Below, piece by piece: positions 45,771 to 55,598 of a stretch of DNA of 64,000 bases. The notes under the pieces are model-generated. The model had not been told where the DNA came from. It ran no database searches and was given only the letters and a program-made list of their open reading frames with translations. The translations under genes were made by a program, and so were the position numbers. The stretch is from the NCBI GenBank assembly GCA_017307505.1, contig JAFKEE010000034.1:124001-188000 (forward strand), given 5' to 3'. This DNA is from Acidobacteriota bacterium. GTDB taxonomy: Bacteria; Acidobacteriota; Terriglobia; Bryobacterales; Bryobacteraceae. The number at the start of each line of letters is the position of its first letter. Position 1 is the first letter of the stretch.

Positions 45771-47960
45771 ATGCGACTCCTCTGCGTCCTCTTACTGGGA
45801 ATCGTGCAACTGGCCGGGCAACCGGCGGCAAAAACGCGGATCACGGCCGCCGACCTGCTGAGGATCCGGCAGGTGGCGGCGGTAGATGTCGCGGATAGCG
45901 GGTCTTTTGCCGTCTATGGAGTTCGCTCGATGTTCGCCGAGCCGGGAAAGGATGGCGAAGTCCAATACGGCTACCGAACGCATTTGTGGCGTGTGGATTT
46001 GAATGATCCGGCGGCGCAGCCGGTCCAATTGACGTTTGGAGACCGGAACGACACAGCTCCCGGCGTGAGCTCCGATGGAAAGTGGCTTGCGTTTCTGCGG
46101 ACAGAAAACGGCGAGGGGCGCGATTCGAAGGCCAAGCCGAAGCCGCAAGTCTTTTTGTTGCGGATGGATGGTCCGGGAGAGCCAGTGGCGGTGACGGCTT
46201 TGGAGTACGGCGCCAGCGGCGTGCTCTGGCGGCCCGATGGCAAGGCCCTGCTGGTGAGCAGCGCGGTTCCGTTGTCAAAGATTGAGGGCGCACCACCCTA
46301 CTCGATGGAGCGGCCGGCACGCGAATACGAGTCCTATACAAAGGCTGAACTGGACGCAGCGCGGCCCGATGGGGACCTGGCGCAGATCCGGGCCTGGCTC
46401 TATAAGAACGGGCAGAAGGACAATCCCACGGTGATCACCCGGATGAATTTCCTGGGGGAACAGGGACTGGCGCCGGAGATGACGGTGTCGCAGCTGTTTG
46501 TGGTCGACCTTGGCGCCCAGAACAAAGTTACGCAGATCACAAAAGGGTTTCTGCCTCACAACAATCCGCAGTGGTCTCCTGACGGGCAGTTAATCGCGTA
46601 TGCTTCGTTCCCGGAGGGGAAGCAGCATCCTGACCGTGTGCGGCGTGGGGCCATCCGGTTGATGGATGCGGCAGGCAACGGCGACCACGCCATTCTCGAC
46701 GACGAAAAACACAACTGGCAGCTGGCGCGATTTGCTCCCGATGGGAAGCAGTTGCTGGTGACGTTCTCAGATCCGGCCGACCTGATTTATGCGCAGCCCA
46801 AAATGGCGCTGGTGAATCTCGAGGGTGAGGAGTTGAAGCCGCTGGAACTGAAATGGGATGCAGCACCGCAGGGCATTACCTACAACTCGGATGGCTCCAT
46901 TCTGTTCACCAGTGGCTGGCATGGCGGATTTCCATTGCTGCGCATTCGGGACGGGATTCTGCAGACGTTGATTGAGGCTCCGAACGGAGTGCAGACCTTT
47001 GCCGCCGCGGCGGGGAAGGTTGTTTATGCGCTGACGACCGCCGACAACCCGAACGAGCTCTACCTGCGGGAGCAGGGCGGCGCGATCCGGCGGCTCACGG
47101 ACCTAAACGAGAGCTGGCTGGCCGGCAGGATCGTGATCAAGCCGGTGGAGAAGTGGCTGACGCGGCCGGATGGACGGAAGGTTCAGTATTGGGTGATGGA
47201 TCCCGAAGGGGCGGAGCCGGGTAAGAAGTATCCATGGGTGCTGGATATGCACGGCGGGCCGTCGGCGATGTGGGGGCCGGGTGAGTTCTCGATGTGGCAC
47301 GAGTTCCAGACGTTCTGTGCGTGGGGGTATGGCGTCGTGTATGCGAATCCACGAGGCTCCAGTGGCTACGGAGGGGCGTTCCTCAAGGCGAACTTCAGGA
47401 ACTGGGGCGCCGGTCCGGCTGGCGATGTGCTGGCAGCCCTGGATGAGACGGTGAAGACGAATCCGCTGGTCGACAAGGAGCGGCTGTTCCTGACGGGCGG
47501 CTCGTATGCCGGCTATCTGACCGCCTGGATCGTGGGCCATGACAATCGTTTCAAGGCCGCTGCCGCGCAACGCGGCGTGTACGAACTGTCGACATTCTAT
47601 GGGGAAGGGAACGCCTACGTGCTGGTGCAGGGTGCTTTCGGCGGTTTCCCCTGGCAGCCCGACGCCAGGAAGATTCTGGACTCGGAATCGCCACTTACCT
47701 ACGTGAGCAAGATCCAGACGCCATTACTCATCCTGCATGCCAGCACGGATTACCGTACCGGTCCGACGCAGAGCCAGATGTTGTTTCGCGCACTGGAGCA
47801 GCAGGGCAAGCCGGTAGAGTACATCCGGTATCCCGGCGAAGGGCATGAACTGACGCGCTCTGGGAATCCGGGCCGCCGCATGGATCACATGCTCAGGATG
47901 GTGGAGTTCTTCGAGCGCTACGCCAAGAACGACCGCGGAGCGCCGGAGTCGAAGCCGTAG
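45771..47960 (+). CDS. Secreted S9-family peptidase
   Basis: 729 residues with signal peptide. Beta-propeller domain (TolB/WD40-like repeats such as WSPDGQLIAYASFP) and C-terminal alpha/beta hydrolase with Ser in GGSYAGY (about 577), Asp in HASTDYRTG (about 659) and His in GEGHEL (about 690). Acylaminoacyl/dipeptidyl-peptidase type. Converges on the M28 peptidase with 3 bp between stops. Confidence 0.92.
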   Translation: MRLLCVLLLGIVQLAGQPAAKTRITAADLLRIRQVAAVDVADSGSFAVYGVRSMFAEPGKDGEVQYGYRTHLWRVDLNDPAAQPVQLTFGDRNDTAPGVSSDGKWLAFLRTENGEGRDSKAKPKPQVFLLRMDGPGEPVAVTALEYGASGVLWRPDGKALLVSSAVPLSKIEGAPPYSMERPAREYESYTKAELDAARPDGDLAQIRAWLYKNGQKDNPTVITRMNFLGEQGLAPEMTVSQLFVVDLGAQNKVTQITKGFLPHNNPQWSPDGQLIAYASFPEGKQHPDRVRRGAIRLMDAAGNGDHAILDDEKHNWQLARFAPDGKQLLVTFSDPADLIYAQPKMALVNLEGEELKPLELKWDAAPQGITYNSDGSILFTSGWHGGFPLLRIRDGILQTLIEAPNGVQTFAAAAGKVVYALTTADNPNELYLREQGGAIRRLTDLNESWLAGRIVIKPVEKWLTRPDGRKVQYWVMDPEGAEPGKKYPWVLDMHGGPSAMWGPGEFSMWHEFQTFCAWGYGVVYANPRGSSGYGGAFLKANFRNWGAGPAGDVLAALDETVKTNPLVDKERLFLTGGSYAGYLTAWIVGHDNRFKAAAAQRGVYELSTFYGEGNAYVLVQGAFGGFPWQPDARKILDSESPLTYVSKIQTPLLILHASTDYRTGPTQSQMLFRALEQQGKPVEYIRYPGEGHELTRSGNPGRRMDHMLRMVEFFERYAKNDRGAPESKP

Positions 47961-47963
47961 GCC

Positions 47964-49424
47964 TCAGTTCGTCGCGTGCAGCTTCCTCCAGGCCTCGACG
48001 TACTTAGAGGTCTTGGAGTTTGACTCATTCCACTTCACAGGCTCCGTGGAATTGCCAATGCGCTCGACGGCCAGAGCGCAGGTGCGCACTTCCTTCTCCA
48101 TGTTGGGATAGTTGATCTTCTCCCAATGGTCGCCGGGGCGGTGATAGTCAGGAAAGATCCACGAGACGGCAACTGTAATGGCGGGCACACCGGAATCCGC
48201 CAGCGACTGGTTGTCGCTGCGGCCGAAGAATTCGTCGCTGTTCGTGTCGTGCTTCCAGGCTTCGATGCCGGTGGCCTTGCCTGCTTCCTTGAGTACTTCG
48301 CCCAACGAGGTGTAGTCGAAGCCGGAGGCGGTGATCTTGCCCGTGCGATCCCCTTCGGTGTCGTCCGTGCGGCCCATGTGCTCGAAGTTCAGGTTGGCGA
48401 CAGTTTTTGTCAGCGGGAAGACCGGGTGGCTGCCATAAAACCGGGAGCCGAACAGGCCCTTCTCTTCGCCAAAGTATGTCATGAAGACCAGCGTGCGCTT
48501 GGGGCGGGCTGCCGATTTGGCGAACGACTCGGCCAAAGCGAGCACCGTGGCGACTCCGCTGGCGTCGTCGTTGGCTCCGTTGTTCAGCCGGTCACCTTCG
48601 CCGCGCGGGCTGATGCCGATGTGATCGTAGTGGGCGGTGAGCAGGATGTAGGTGTCTCTCAGGGCAGGATCGCTGCCCGGCAGAGTGGCGATGATGTTCT
48701 TCAGCTTCACCGGCTGGATGACCGGCGCCGGGACGGTGGCGTCCAAGGTCGCGGCGTCGTCAAGCGAAGCAACAAAGGAATTGAAGTCCGGATCGCTGGT
48801 GGTGACCATCGGCGGACGCTGCGCGGCGTTCTCGGAGGCTTCACGCAGGCGGGTCCGGCCAAAGCCGGTGAAACCGCCGGTGACGACAATGGCGGGCCCC
48901 AGTTCCAGGATGCTTTCACGCTTGCGCACCATGGCGCGGGAACGGGGCTGCGGCGCGATGAGGATCACCGCCTTGCCTTCGACAAGAGAGCGTTCCGGCA
49001 GCGGAGTGTTCTCGTCCGTGACGGTGACCTTCACCACCGCGGCGCCCTTGACCTGTGTAGCGCCGGAGCTGGAGATCATGACATGTTCGCGATCCGACTT
49101 CCAGGACTTCCCGCCGGAGGTCAGCGTGATCTCCAATCCATCCGCCGGTTGCGTCACGTTGACGTAGTTGGCGGTCTGGAAATACCCGTCGTCGCCCGCC
49201 GGCTCGAGCCCGTTGCGGCGGAACTGGGACGCGATGTACTCAGCGGCCACGTCCAGGCCTTTCGAAGGTGTGTCACGGCCCTCCAGCGCGTCGGACGCGA
49301 GGAATGAAATGTGCCCTTTGAGGACGTTTGCGGTGATGGGCGCGAGCAGGGCTTCTTCGGCGGGGCTGAGCGGCTGTGCCGCGAATACGGAGGCCGCGAG
49401 GGCCAGGACGAGCAGATATCGCAT
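47964..49424 (-). CDS. Secreted M28-family metallopeptidase
   Basis: 486 residues with signal peptide. PA insertion domain (about 130-240) and M28 catalytic core with zinc ligands: His in AHYDHIG, Asp in NNGANDDASG, Glu of the EEKG motif and Glu/Asp in NFEHMGRTDD, and a distal His in PDYHRPGD. Aminopeptidase or glutamate carboxypeptidase-like activity in the periplasm. TACATT lies 12 nt before the ATG together with AGGGG. Confidence 0.92.
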   Translation of the reverse strand: MRYLLVLALAASVFAAQPLSPAEEALLAPITANVLKGHISFLASDALEGRDTPSKGLDVAAEYIASQFRRNGLEPAGDDGYFQTANYVNVTQPADGLEITLTSGGKSWKSDREHVMISSSGATQVKGAAVVKVTVTDENTPLPERSLVEGKAVILIAPQPRSRAMVRKRESILELGPAIVVTGGFTGFGRTRLREASENAAQRPPMVTTSDPDFNSFVASLDDAATLDATVPAPVIQPVKLKNIIATLPGSDPALRDTYILLTAHYDHIGISPRGEGDRLNNGANDDASGVATVLALAESFAKSAARPKRTLVFMTYFGEEKGLFGSRFYGSHPVFPLTKTVANLNFEHMGRTDDTEGDRTGKITASGFDYTSLGEVLKEAGKATGIEAWKHDTNSDEFFGRSDNQSLADSGVPAITVAVSWIFPDYHRPGDHWEKINYPNMEKEVRTCALAVERIGNSTEPVKWNESNSKTSKYVEAWRKLHATN

Positions 49425-49494
49425 GGAGACCCCTTCAATGTAGCATCCGGGCCCACCGCGACCGGCGCGACTTTCGATAGCGGTCCCAGCGGGT

Positions 49495-50742
49495 TCAGGC
49501 TTTGTGGCCCACTACTTCGTCGACCAGCGCGTAGTAGGCTTCCAGGTCCTGCGGCCGGGTGTGGATGTGCGTGGAGAGGCGCATGCGTTCGGCGCCGTAG
49601 ATCCAGATTTTGCGCTCGCGGGCCTTGCGGAAGAGCTCGTCGAGTTTGGCGCCGCGGAAGCCGATGGTGACGAGGGAGCCGTATAGTGAAGGATCCGCAC
49701 TGCTGAAGATTTCGAGATAGGGGCGCGCAGCGGCCAGCTTGTAGTTGCGCATCGCGAGGTCGTGAATGCGGGCGTAGACGTTCTCCGGGCCCAGTTGTTT
49801 GAGGAAGCGGAGCCCGGCCAGCATGCCGACCACGATGCCTTTGTTGTTTGTGCCGACCTTCATGAACCGGGCAGCCTTGCTCTTCTTGTTGTCCCAGTCA
49901 CCGGTGACGATGGTGGGCCACAAACGGTCGAGGTTCTCTTCCCGGATATAGAGGATGCCGCTGCCCGCGGGCGCGAACATCCACTTGTGCGGGCTGCCGG
50001 CGTAGAAGTCGCAGCCAAGCTCGGAGAGTTTCACCGGGATCTGGCCGTTCATATGGGCGCCGTCGACCACCGTGAGGACGCCTTTCGCTCGCGCTGCATC
50101 GCAAATCTGGCGAACAGGCATGATGGTGCCTGTCGGGCTGAGGATCCCACTGAAGAAGAGGACCTTGGTACGCGGTCCGATGGCCGAGACCATGATGTCG
50201 GCCAGCTGAGCGGAACTCTTCGGGGGATGTGGAACCGGGACTTCCCGGACCACGACGCCATGGCGTTGGGCGCGGACGGCCCACCCGGCCTTGCCGCTGG
50301 GGTGCTCCAGATCCGTCATCACGACCTCGTCGCCTGCCTGGAGGTCGAGCCCGGCGGCGATGGTGCTGAGGCCTTCGGTCGCGTTGTGGACGAAAGCGAG
50401 CTCGTCCTTCCTGCAGCCCAGGAACTCCGCCATCTCAGTGCGCTCGGCGTCGAGAGTCTCGTAGCCCCAACGAGGATACTCGTCGCTGATCAGCCCGGCG
50501 CCGCGTTCCAGAAACTCTTCCACGGCCTGAATGACGGGCCGCGGAGCGACGCCCAGGCTGCCGTTGTTCAGGAAGGTGCGCCATTCCGGCAGGTAGAACT
50601 GTTCGTTGCGGACGCGCAGCCAGTACTGGTCGGGATTGGAGTCTCGCAGGGCGGCATCGGGCAGTGGTTTCAGGCCGGAATCGGCGGCGGGGAGGGCAGT
50701 GAGGCCAAATAGCGAACTGGCCAGCAGGTGACGCCTGTTCAT
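49495..50742 (-). CDS. Class V aminotransferase with signal-like leader (second copy)
   Basis: 415 residues, paralogue of 5752-7038. PLP lysine Lys253 in SPHKW and Asp227 in VVDGAHMNGQ. The N-terminus MNRRHLLASSLFGLTALPAA is a twin-arginine-like leader. TACACT ends 8 nt before the ATG with no Shine-Dalgarno. Isopenicillin N epimerase-like or cysteine desulfurase-like fold; reaction unknown. It diverges from the sulfatase gene across 57 bp. Confidence 0.86.
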   Translation of the reverse strand: MNRRHLLASSLFGLTALPAADSGLKPLPDAALRDSNPDQYWLRVRNEQFYLPEWRTFLNNGSLGVAPRPVIQAVEEFLERGAGLISDEYPRWGYETLDAERTEMAEFLGCRKDELAFVHNATEGLSTIAAGLDLQAGDEVVMTDLEHPSGKAGWAVRAQRHGVVVREVPVPHPPKSSAQLADIMVSAIGPRTKVLFFSGILSPTGTIMPVRQICDAARAKGVLTVVDGAHMNGQIPVKLSELGCDFYAGSPHKWMFAPAGSGILYIREENLDRLWPTIVTGDWDNKKSKAARFMKVGTNNKGIVVGMLAGLRFLKQLGPENVYARIHDLAMRNYKLAAARPYLEIFSSADPSLYGSLVTIGFRGAKLDELFRKARERKIWIYGAERMRLSTHIHTRPQDLEAYYALVDEVVGHKA

Positions 50743-50750
50743 GAGTTTTC

Positions 50751-50756
50751 AGTGTA
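50751..50756 (-). promoter_or_regulatory. Candidate -10 box (leaderless) for class V aminotransferase
   Basis: TACACT on the minus strand ending 8 nt before the ATG at 50742. Confidence 0.4.
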
Positions 50757-50799
50757 TCGCGGCCCGGCGGGGCGTCCCTTGCGCGCTGATTCGCATAAG

Positions 50800-52179
50800 A
50801 TGGCTGGCGTGAAGACATCCCGCAGAGCCTTTCTCGCCGCGCCCTCCTTCCTGGCCATGCAGGGCCGGAAGCGGCCCAACATCCTGTTCCTGCTGACGGA
50901 CGACCAGCGCTGGGACTCGCTGGGCTGCATGGGCAACCGCATCGTGCAAACGCCCAATATCGACGGTCTGTCGAGGGGTGGCGTGACCTTCGGACAGCAG
51001 TTTGTGACGACCGCAATCTGCGTCACGTCCCGCGCCAGCATCTTCACCGGGCAATACGCGCGATGCCATGGTGTGACGGACTTCAACAAACAGTTCACTG
51101 CGGAGCAGTTGAACCGCATCTACCCGGTGGCGCTGCGCCACGCCGGGTACCGGACCGGCTTCATCGGCAAATGGGGTCTGGACAAAGCTCCGGCGCCTAG
51201 AGAGGCGTTCGATTACTGGGCCGGTTTCCTGGGCCAGGGAAAATACTTTCCGGAAGGCGAGCCCGGTCCGCATCTGACGACGATCATGACCGGACAGGCG
51301 CGGGAATTCCTGCAGTCGTGCCGGCAGAATGAGCCGTTCTGTCTCTCGGTGAGCTTCAAGGCGCCCCACGTGCAGGATGAGGATCCGCGCCAGTTCCTGT
51401 ACGACCCGGCGGACGCGGCGCTGTATGCGAATCAACGCATGCCGGTGCCGAAGACGATGGACTCCGAGTCGATTACAAAGCTGCCGTTGTCTGTGCAGCG
51501 GTCAGAAGGACGGCGCCGCTGGGGCGTACGATTCTCGACTCCGGAGCTGTTCCAGCAGTCTGTGAAGGGCTACTACCGGCTGATCAGCGGAGTGGATCGC
51601 TCCGTCGGCACCATTCTGGGGGAACTGGAAAAGCTGGGCCTGCGGGAGAACACGATTGTGGTCTATACGGGCGACAACGGGTTCTATCTGGGCGAGCACG
51701 GCCTGGCAGGAAAGTGGTTCATGCATGAGGAGTCGATTCGTGTCCCGCTGATTGTGCAGGGTCCGGGCATTGCGTCGGGCCGCCGGGTGGAGGCGATGTC
51801 GCTGAATGTGGACCTTGCGCCTACGATGCTCGATCTGGCCGGGGTGAAGATCCCGGACGAGATGCAGGGCCGATCGCTCCGCCCATGGCTGGAAGGACGA
51901 TCGCCGGCCTGGCGCTCCGAGTGGTTCTACGAGCATCAGTTCCGGGCCGCGGGGTGGATCCCCCCGACAGACGGCATCCGCACGGAGCGCTGGAAGTACA
52001 CGCGCTATCCCGCGGAGTCGCCTGTTTTTGAGGAGCTGTACGATCTGAAAACCGATCCGCTGGAAGAGCACAATCTGGCAGCGGAGGCGGCCCATCGGGC
52101 GACTCTGGAGGGCTTGCGGGCGAGGCGGAAGGAGTGGTCGGATTCGCTGGATGCAGGAAAGGTTCCGGCGGGCATGTAA
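50800..52179 (+). CDS. Exported type I sulfatase
   Basis: 459 residues from ATG 50800; the frame extends upstream but the leader KTSRRAFLAAPSFLA starts here. Alkaline-phosphatase-superfamily sulfatase: NILFLLTDDQR metal ligands (residues about 30-40), formylglycine motif CVTSRASIFTG (Cys to be oxidised; Thr replaces the Pro of CxPSR), and YTGDNGFYLGEHG (about 286). It hydrolyses sulfate esters, most likely on a sulfated glycan. It lies upstream of the DUF5107-TPR gene. Confidence 0.9.
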   Translation: MAGVKTSRRAFLAAPSFLAMQGRKRPNILFLLTDDQRWDSLGCMGNRIVQTPNIDGLSRGGVTFGQQFVTTAICVTSRASIFTGQYARCHGVTDFNKQFTAEQLNRIYPVALRHAGYRTGFIGKWGLDKAPAPREAFDYWAGFLGQGKYFPEGEPGPHLTTIMTGQAREFLQSCRQNEPFCLSVSFKAPHVQDEDPRQFLYDPADAALYANQRMPVPKTMDSESITKLPLSVQRSEGRRRWGVRFSTPELFQQSVKGYYRLISGVDRSVGTILGELEKLGLRENTIVVYTGDNGFYLGEHGLAGKWFMHEESIRVPLIVQGPGIASGRRVEAMSLNVDLAPTMLDLAGVKIPDEMQGRSLRPWLEGRSPAWRSEWFYEHQFRAAGWIPPTDGIRTERWKYTRYPAESPVFEELYDLKTDPLEEHNLAAEAAHRATLEGLRARRKEWSDSLDAGKVPAGM

Positions 52180-52238
52180 GCGTAGACAAGATCTTTTTAT
52201 CTGCAAATCTATATACTGCTACCGAGGACTTTTTTCTG

Positions 52239-55200
52239 ATGTCGATCATTCGCTTTGCCGTGGTCATTTTCCTGTTGTGCTCGTCCGCTCTGGCGCAGGT
52301 GACAGTTACTGAACTCAAGGTGAATATCCCCACCTATGTGGCCGGACCGCCGGATGTGAACCCGTTCTTCTATACGGGCCGTACGTATCAGGGCGCCAAG
52401 GGCCTGGTCTACCCCTACCCGATGTACGACAACCTGACGGACGTGAAGCAGGATAAGAGCTACACCGAAGTCTGCCTGGAGAATGAGTACGTGAAGGTCT
52501 GCGTCCTGCCGGAGTTGGGCGGACGCATCTTCGAAGCTGTCGACAAGACCAACGGCTACAACTTCTTTTACAAGCAGTCGGTCATCAAACCGGCGCTCAT
52601 CGGCATGCTGGGCGCCTGGATCAGCGGCGGTGTGGAATGGAACATTCCGCACCATCACCGGGCATCGAGCTTCATGCCGGTGCTGTACAAGACCCAAGAA
52701 AATGCCGACGGCTCAAAGACGATTTTCGTCGGAGAATTGGAATTGCGCGACCGGATGCGCTGGGCCGTCGGGCTGACGCTGCGGCCGGGCTCCAGCGTGT
52801 TGGAGGCTCAGGTCACTGCGCTCAACACGGCGCCCGTCCAGAACTCGCTGCTCTATTTCGCCAACGTGGCCGTGCATACGAACGACGACTATCAGGTGAT
52901 CTTCCCACCCGCGACCCAGTTCGCCACGCAGCATGCCAAAAGGGAGTTCTCGCGCTGGCCCATCGCCGATGGCGTCTACGCCGGAGTGGACTTCACCAAG
53001 GGCGTCGACGTGAGCATGTGGAAAAACCATCCCAGCGCCATCTCGATGTTCGCCTGGAACGAGGACGACGACTGGCTGGCCGGCTATGACTACGGCAAGC
53101 AGGCGGGCACCATGCACTGGGCCGACCACTACCAGGTGCCGGGCAAGAAGTTCTTCACCTGGGGCACCGGCCCGGGCGGCCGCTTGTGGGACAAGATCCT
53201 GAGCGATACCGATGGGCCGTACCTGGAACTGATGGTCGGCGGCTGGAGCGACAACCAACCCGACTACAGCTGGCTGAAGCCCTACGAGACGAAGACGCTG
53301 AAGCAGTACTGGTATCCGTTCCGGAACATTGGCGGAGCGAAGAACGCGACGCGCGAGGCCGCTGTAAACCTGGAAGTGAAGAACGGCCAGGTGAAGGCAG
53401 GCTTCTATACGACCCAGAAGTTCCCGCAGGCCAAAGCCGCGGTGATGGCCGGCGACAAAGAGTTGTGGTCGGCCGTGAAGGATCTGGATCCCGCGAATCC
53501 GCTCATCCAGGAGTTCCCGCTGCCCGCCGGCTTAAAAGAGACTGATCTGCGCATTGTGCTGCGTTCGAACGGGCACGAACTGGTGTCCTACCAGCCGGTG
53601 GAGCGCAAGAAGCTGCCCATGCCGGAGCCGGTGCACCCGCCGGACACCCCCGAGAAGACGAAGTCGACCGAAGAGCTGTACCTCGCCGGCCTGCGCCTGG
53701 AGCAGTTCCACAGCCCGGCGCTCGAACCGGACCCTTATTACCAGGAAGCGATCAAGCGCGACCCCAGCGACATCCGGAACCGCACAGCGCTGGGCATTCT
53801 CTGCATCAAGCGGGGCCAGTTTGCCGAAGCCGAGAAACATCTGCGGATCGCCGTGGATCGAGTGCAGCAGAACTACACCCGGGCTAAGGATGCGGACGCC
53901 CTCTACTACTTGGGCGTGGCGCTGGAGGCCCAGGGCCGGCTCAAGGAAGCGGAGGACTGGCTGCAGCGCGCGGCCTGGGATTCGGCCTGGCGTTCAGCCG
54001 CCTACTTCCATGTGGCTCAGATCAAGGGCCGGCAGGACAAGCTGGAGGAAGCTCTGGCTTACCTGGACCGTTCGCTGGTGATGAACGCGGCCAATACGCC
54101 AGCACTCTGGCTGAAGGCTCTCATCCTGCAACACCAGGGCCGGGGCGGGGAATCGAGCGCGGTCCGCAAAACCCTGCGGGCGATCGACCCCATCGACATG
54201 CGCGGCTTCTCGGATCTCAGCGAGTTGTTCACCGTAAGCCAGCAGCAGCCCCCGGAAGGGCTCGAGCTGGTGGTTTCCTGCATCAACGGAGGACTCTATC
54301 GCGAGGCCGAGATGCTGCTGGACCGCATGCCCTCGAAGTCGCCCATGGTGCACTACTACCGCGGCATGCTGACTGAGCGGCAGGGTCAGAAGGATACCGC
54401 GCTGGTCCACTACAAGAGGGGCTCGGCGCTTCCTTTCGACTACGTATTCCCCTTCCAGGTGGAAGCGATGGACGCTCTCTATGCCGCCATCAACGCGAAT
54501 CCGCAGGATCCGCGGCCGCGCTACTATCTCGGCAACCTGCTGTTCGACCGGCAACCCGCCGAGGCCGTCGCCCAGTGGAAGAAGACGGTGGAGTTGGATC
54601 CGTCGATGGCAATCGCCTGGCGGAATCTGGCCGTGGCCTACGCCCGGGAGGACAACGGTGTACCGCAGGCGATCAGCGGCCTGGAGAAGGCGATCTCACT
54701 CAATGGGAACGACGCCCTCTACCTGTTCGAACTCGACCGGTTGTACGAGTTCTCGCAGGCTCCGGTGACCAAGCGCCTGCAGATGCTGGAATCGCACCGG
54801 TCGACCGTGGACAAGCGCGACGACACCACCTCCCGCCTGGTCACCCTGCAGGTGCTGGCCGGCAAGTACGACGACGCCGTGGCCGTCATGCGGCAGCGGC
54901 ACTTCCACCTTTGGGAAGGTGGAGCCCGCTTCAATGTGCAGGACACCTGGACCGACGCCCTGGTGCTCCGCGGCCATCAGAAGATGAAGGCGAAGAACTT
55001 CGCGGGCGCGCTGGAGGACTACCAGAATGCGATCAAGTACCCGGAGAATATCGAGGTGACCCGCGCCTATCGCGGAGGACGCGCTCCGGAGACGCTGTAC
55101 AACGCCGGTGTGGCGCTGGCCGCGCTCGGCAAGCAGGCGGAAGCGCAGAAGGCCTGGCGCGACTCGGCCGCCGAGCTGATGGGCAACGACGAGAATCCGA

Positions 55201-55532
55201 AGCCGACCGTGGATGGCGGAGCCGCGCTGGTCTACTATCAGGCGCTTTCCCTGCAGAAACTCGGCGAGACAGCTCGTGCGAAGGTGCTGTTCCAGTCGCT
55301 GGTCGATGCGGCGGACCGCGCCATGAAACGGACTCCGGGCAATGAGTTCTTCGCCAAATTCGGAGAGCAGCGGTCGCCGCGGTTGCGGTCGGCGCAGGCT
55401 CACTACGTGGCCGGACTCGGACACATGGGGCTCGGCGACAAGGTCAAGGCGAAGGCTGAGTTCCAGAAGGCAGTGGAGCTGAACGGCTACCTGCTGGAGG
55501 CTCGCGCCCGTCTGGAGAGCATGACAGAATAG
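52239..55532 (+). CDS. Secreted DUF5107-TPR protein
   Basis: 1,097 residues from ATG 52239, with a signal peptide (to about ALAQV). Residues about 25-400 are a DUF5107 beta-sandwich domain (FYTGRTYQGAKG, LPELGGRIFEAVDKTNGYNFFYKQ, WNIPHHHRASSFMPV), a galactose-mutarotase-like fold. From about 480 to the end lie many tetratricopeptide repeats (for example ALYYLGVALEAQGRLKEAEDWL, ALEDYQNAIKYPEN). Role unknown; possibly glycan recognition coupled to a TPR scaffold. TATACT is 22 nt before the ATG. The gene is followed by a hairpin (55540-55570). Confidence 0.85.
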   Translation: MSIIRFAVVIFLLCSSALAQVTVTELKVNIPTYVAGPPDVNPFFYTGRTYQGAKGLVYPYPMYDNLTDVKQDKSYTEVCLENEYVKVCVLPELGGRIFEAVDKTNGYNFFYKQSVIKPALIGMLGAWISGGVEWNIPHHHRASSFMPVLYKTQENADGSKTIFVGELELRDRMRWAVGLTLRPGSSVLEAQVTALNTAPVQNSLLYFANVAVHTNDDYQVIFPPATQFATQHAKREFSRWPIADGVYAGVDFTKGVDVSMWKNHPSAISMFAWNEDDDWLAGYDYGKQAGTMHWADHYQVPGKKFFTWGTGPGGRLWDKILSDTDGPYLELMVGGWSDNQPDYSWLKPYETKTLKQYWYPFRNIGGAKNATREAAVNLEVKNGQVKAGFYTTQKFPQAKAAVMAGDKELWSAVKDLDPANPLIQEFPLPAGLKETDLRIVLRSNGHELVSYQPVERKKLPMPEPVHPPDTPEKTKSTEELYLAGLRLEQFHSPALEPDPYYQEAIKRDPSDIRNRTALGILCIKRGQFAEAEKHLRIAVDRVQQNYTRAKDADALYYLGVALEAQGRLKEAEDWLQRAAWDSAWRSAAYFHVAQIKGRQDKLEEALAYLDRSLVMNAANTPALWLKALILQHQGRGGESSAVRKTLRAIDPIDMRGFSDLSELFTVSQQQPPEGLELVVSCINGGLYREAEMLLDRMPSKSPMVHYYRGMLTERQGQKDTALVHYKRGSALPFDYVFPFQVEAMDALYAAINANPQDPRPRYYLGNLLFDRQPAEAVAQWKKTVELDPSMAIAWRNLAVAYAREDNGVPQAISGLEKAISLNGNDALYLFELDRLYEFSQAPVTKRLQMLESHRSTVDKRDDTTSRLVTLQVLAGKYDDAVAVMRQRHFHLWEGGARFNVQDTWTDALVLRGHQKMKAKNFAGALEDYQNAIKYPENIEVTRAYRGGRAPETLYNAGVALAALGKQAEAQKAWRDSAAELMGNDENPKPTVDGGAALVYYQALSLQKLGETARAKVLFQSLVDAADRAMKRTPGNEFFAKFGEQRSPRLRSAQAHYVAGLGHMGLGDKVKAKAEFQKAVELNGYLLEARARLESMTE

Positions 55533-55539
55533 CCGCGGA

Positions 55540-55570
55540 GCGCTGGAGCCCCTGTCGCGGGCCCCAGCGC
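55540..55570 (+). terminator. Hairpin after DUF5107-TPR gene
   Basis: GCGCTGG pairs with CCAGCGC around an inner GCCC/GGGC stem, directly after the stop codon. No T-run; it may instead lower read-through to the Gfo/Idh gene 66 bp downstream. Confidence 0.4.
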
Positions 55571-55598
55571 GGCGCGCAATCAATCCCGGGAGGCGCTC

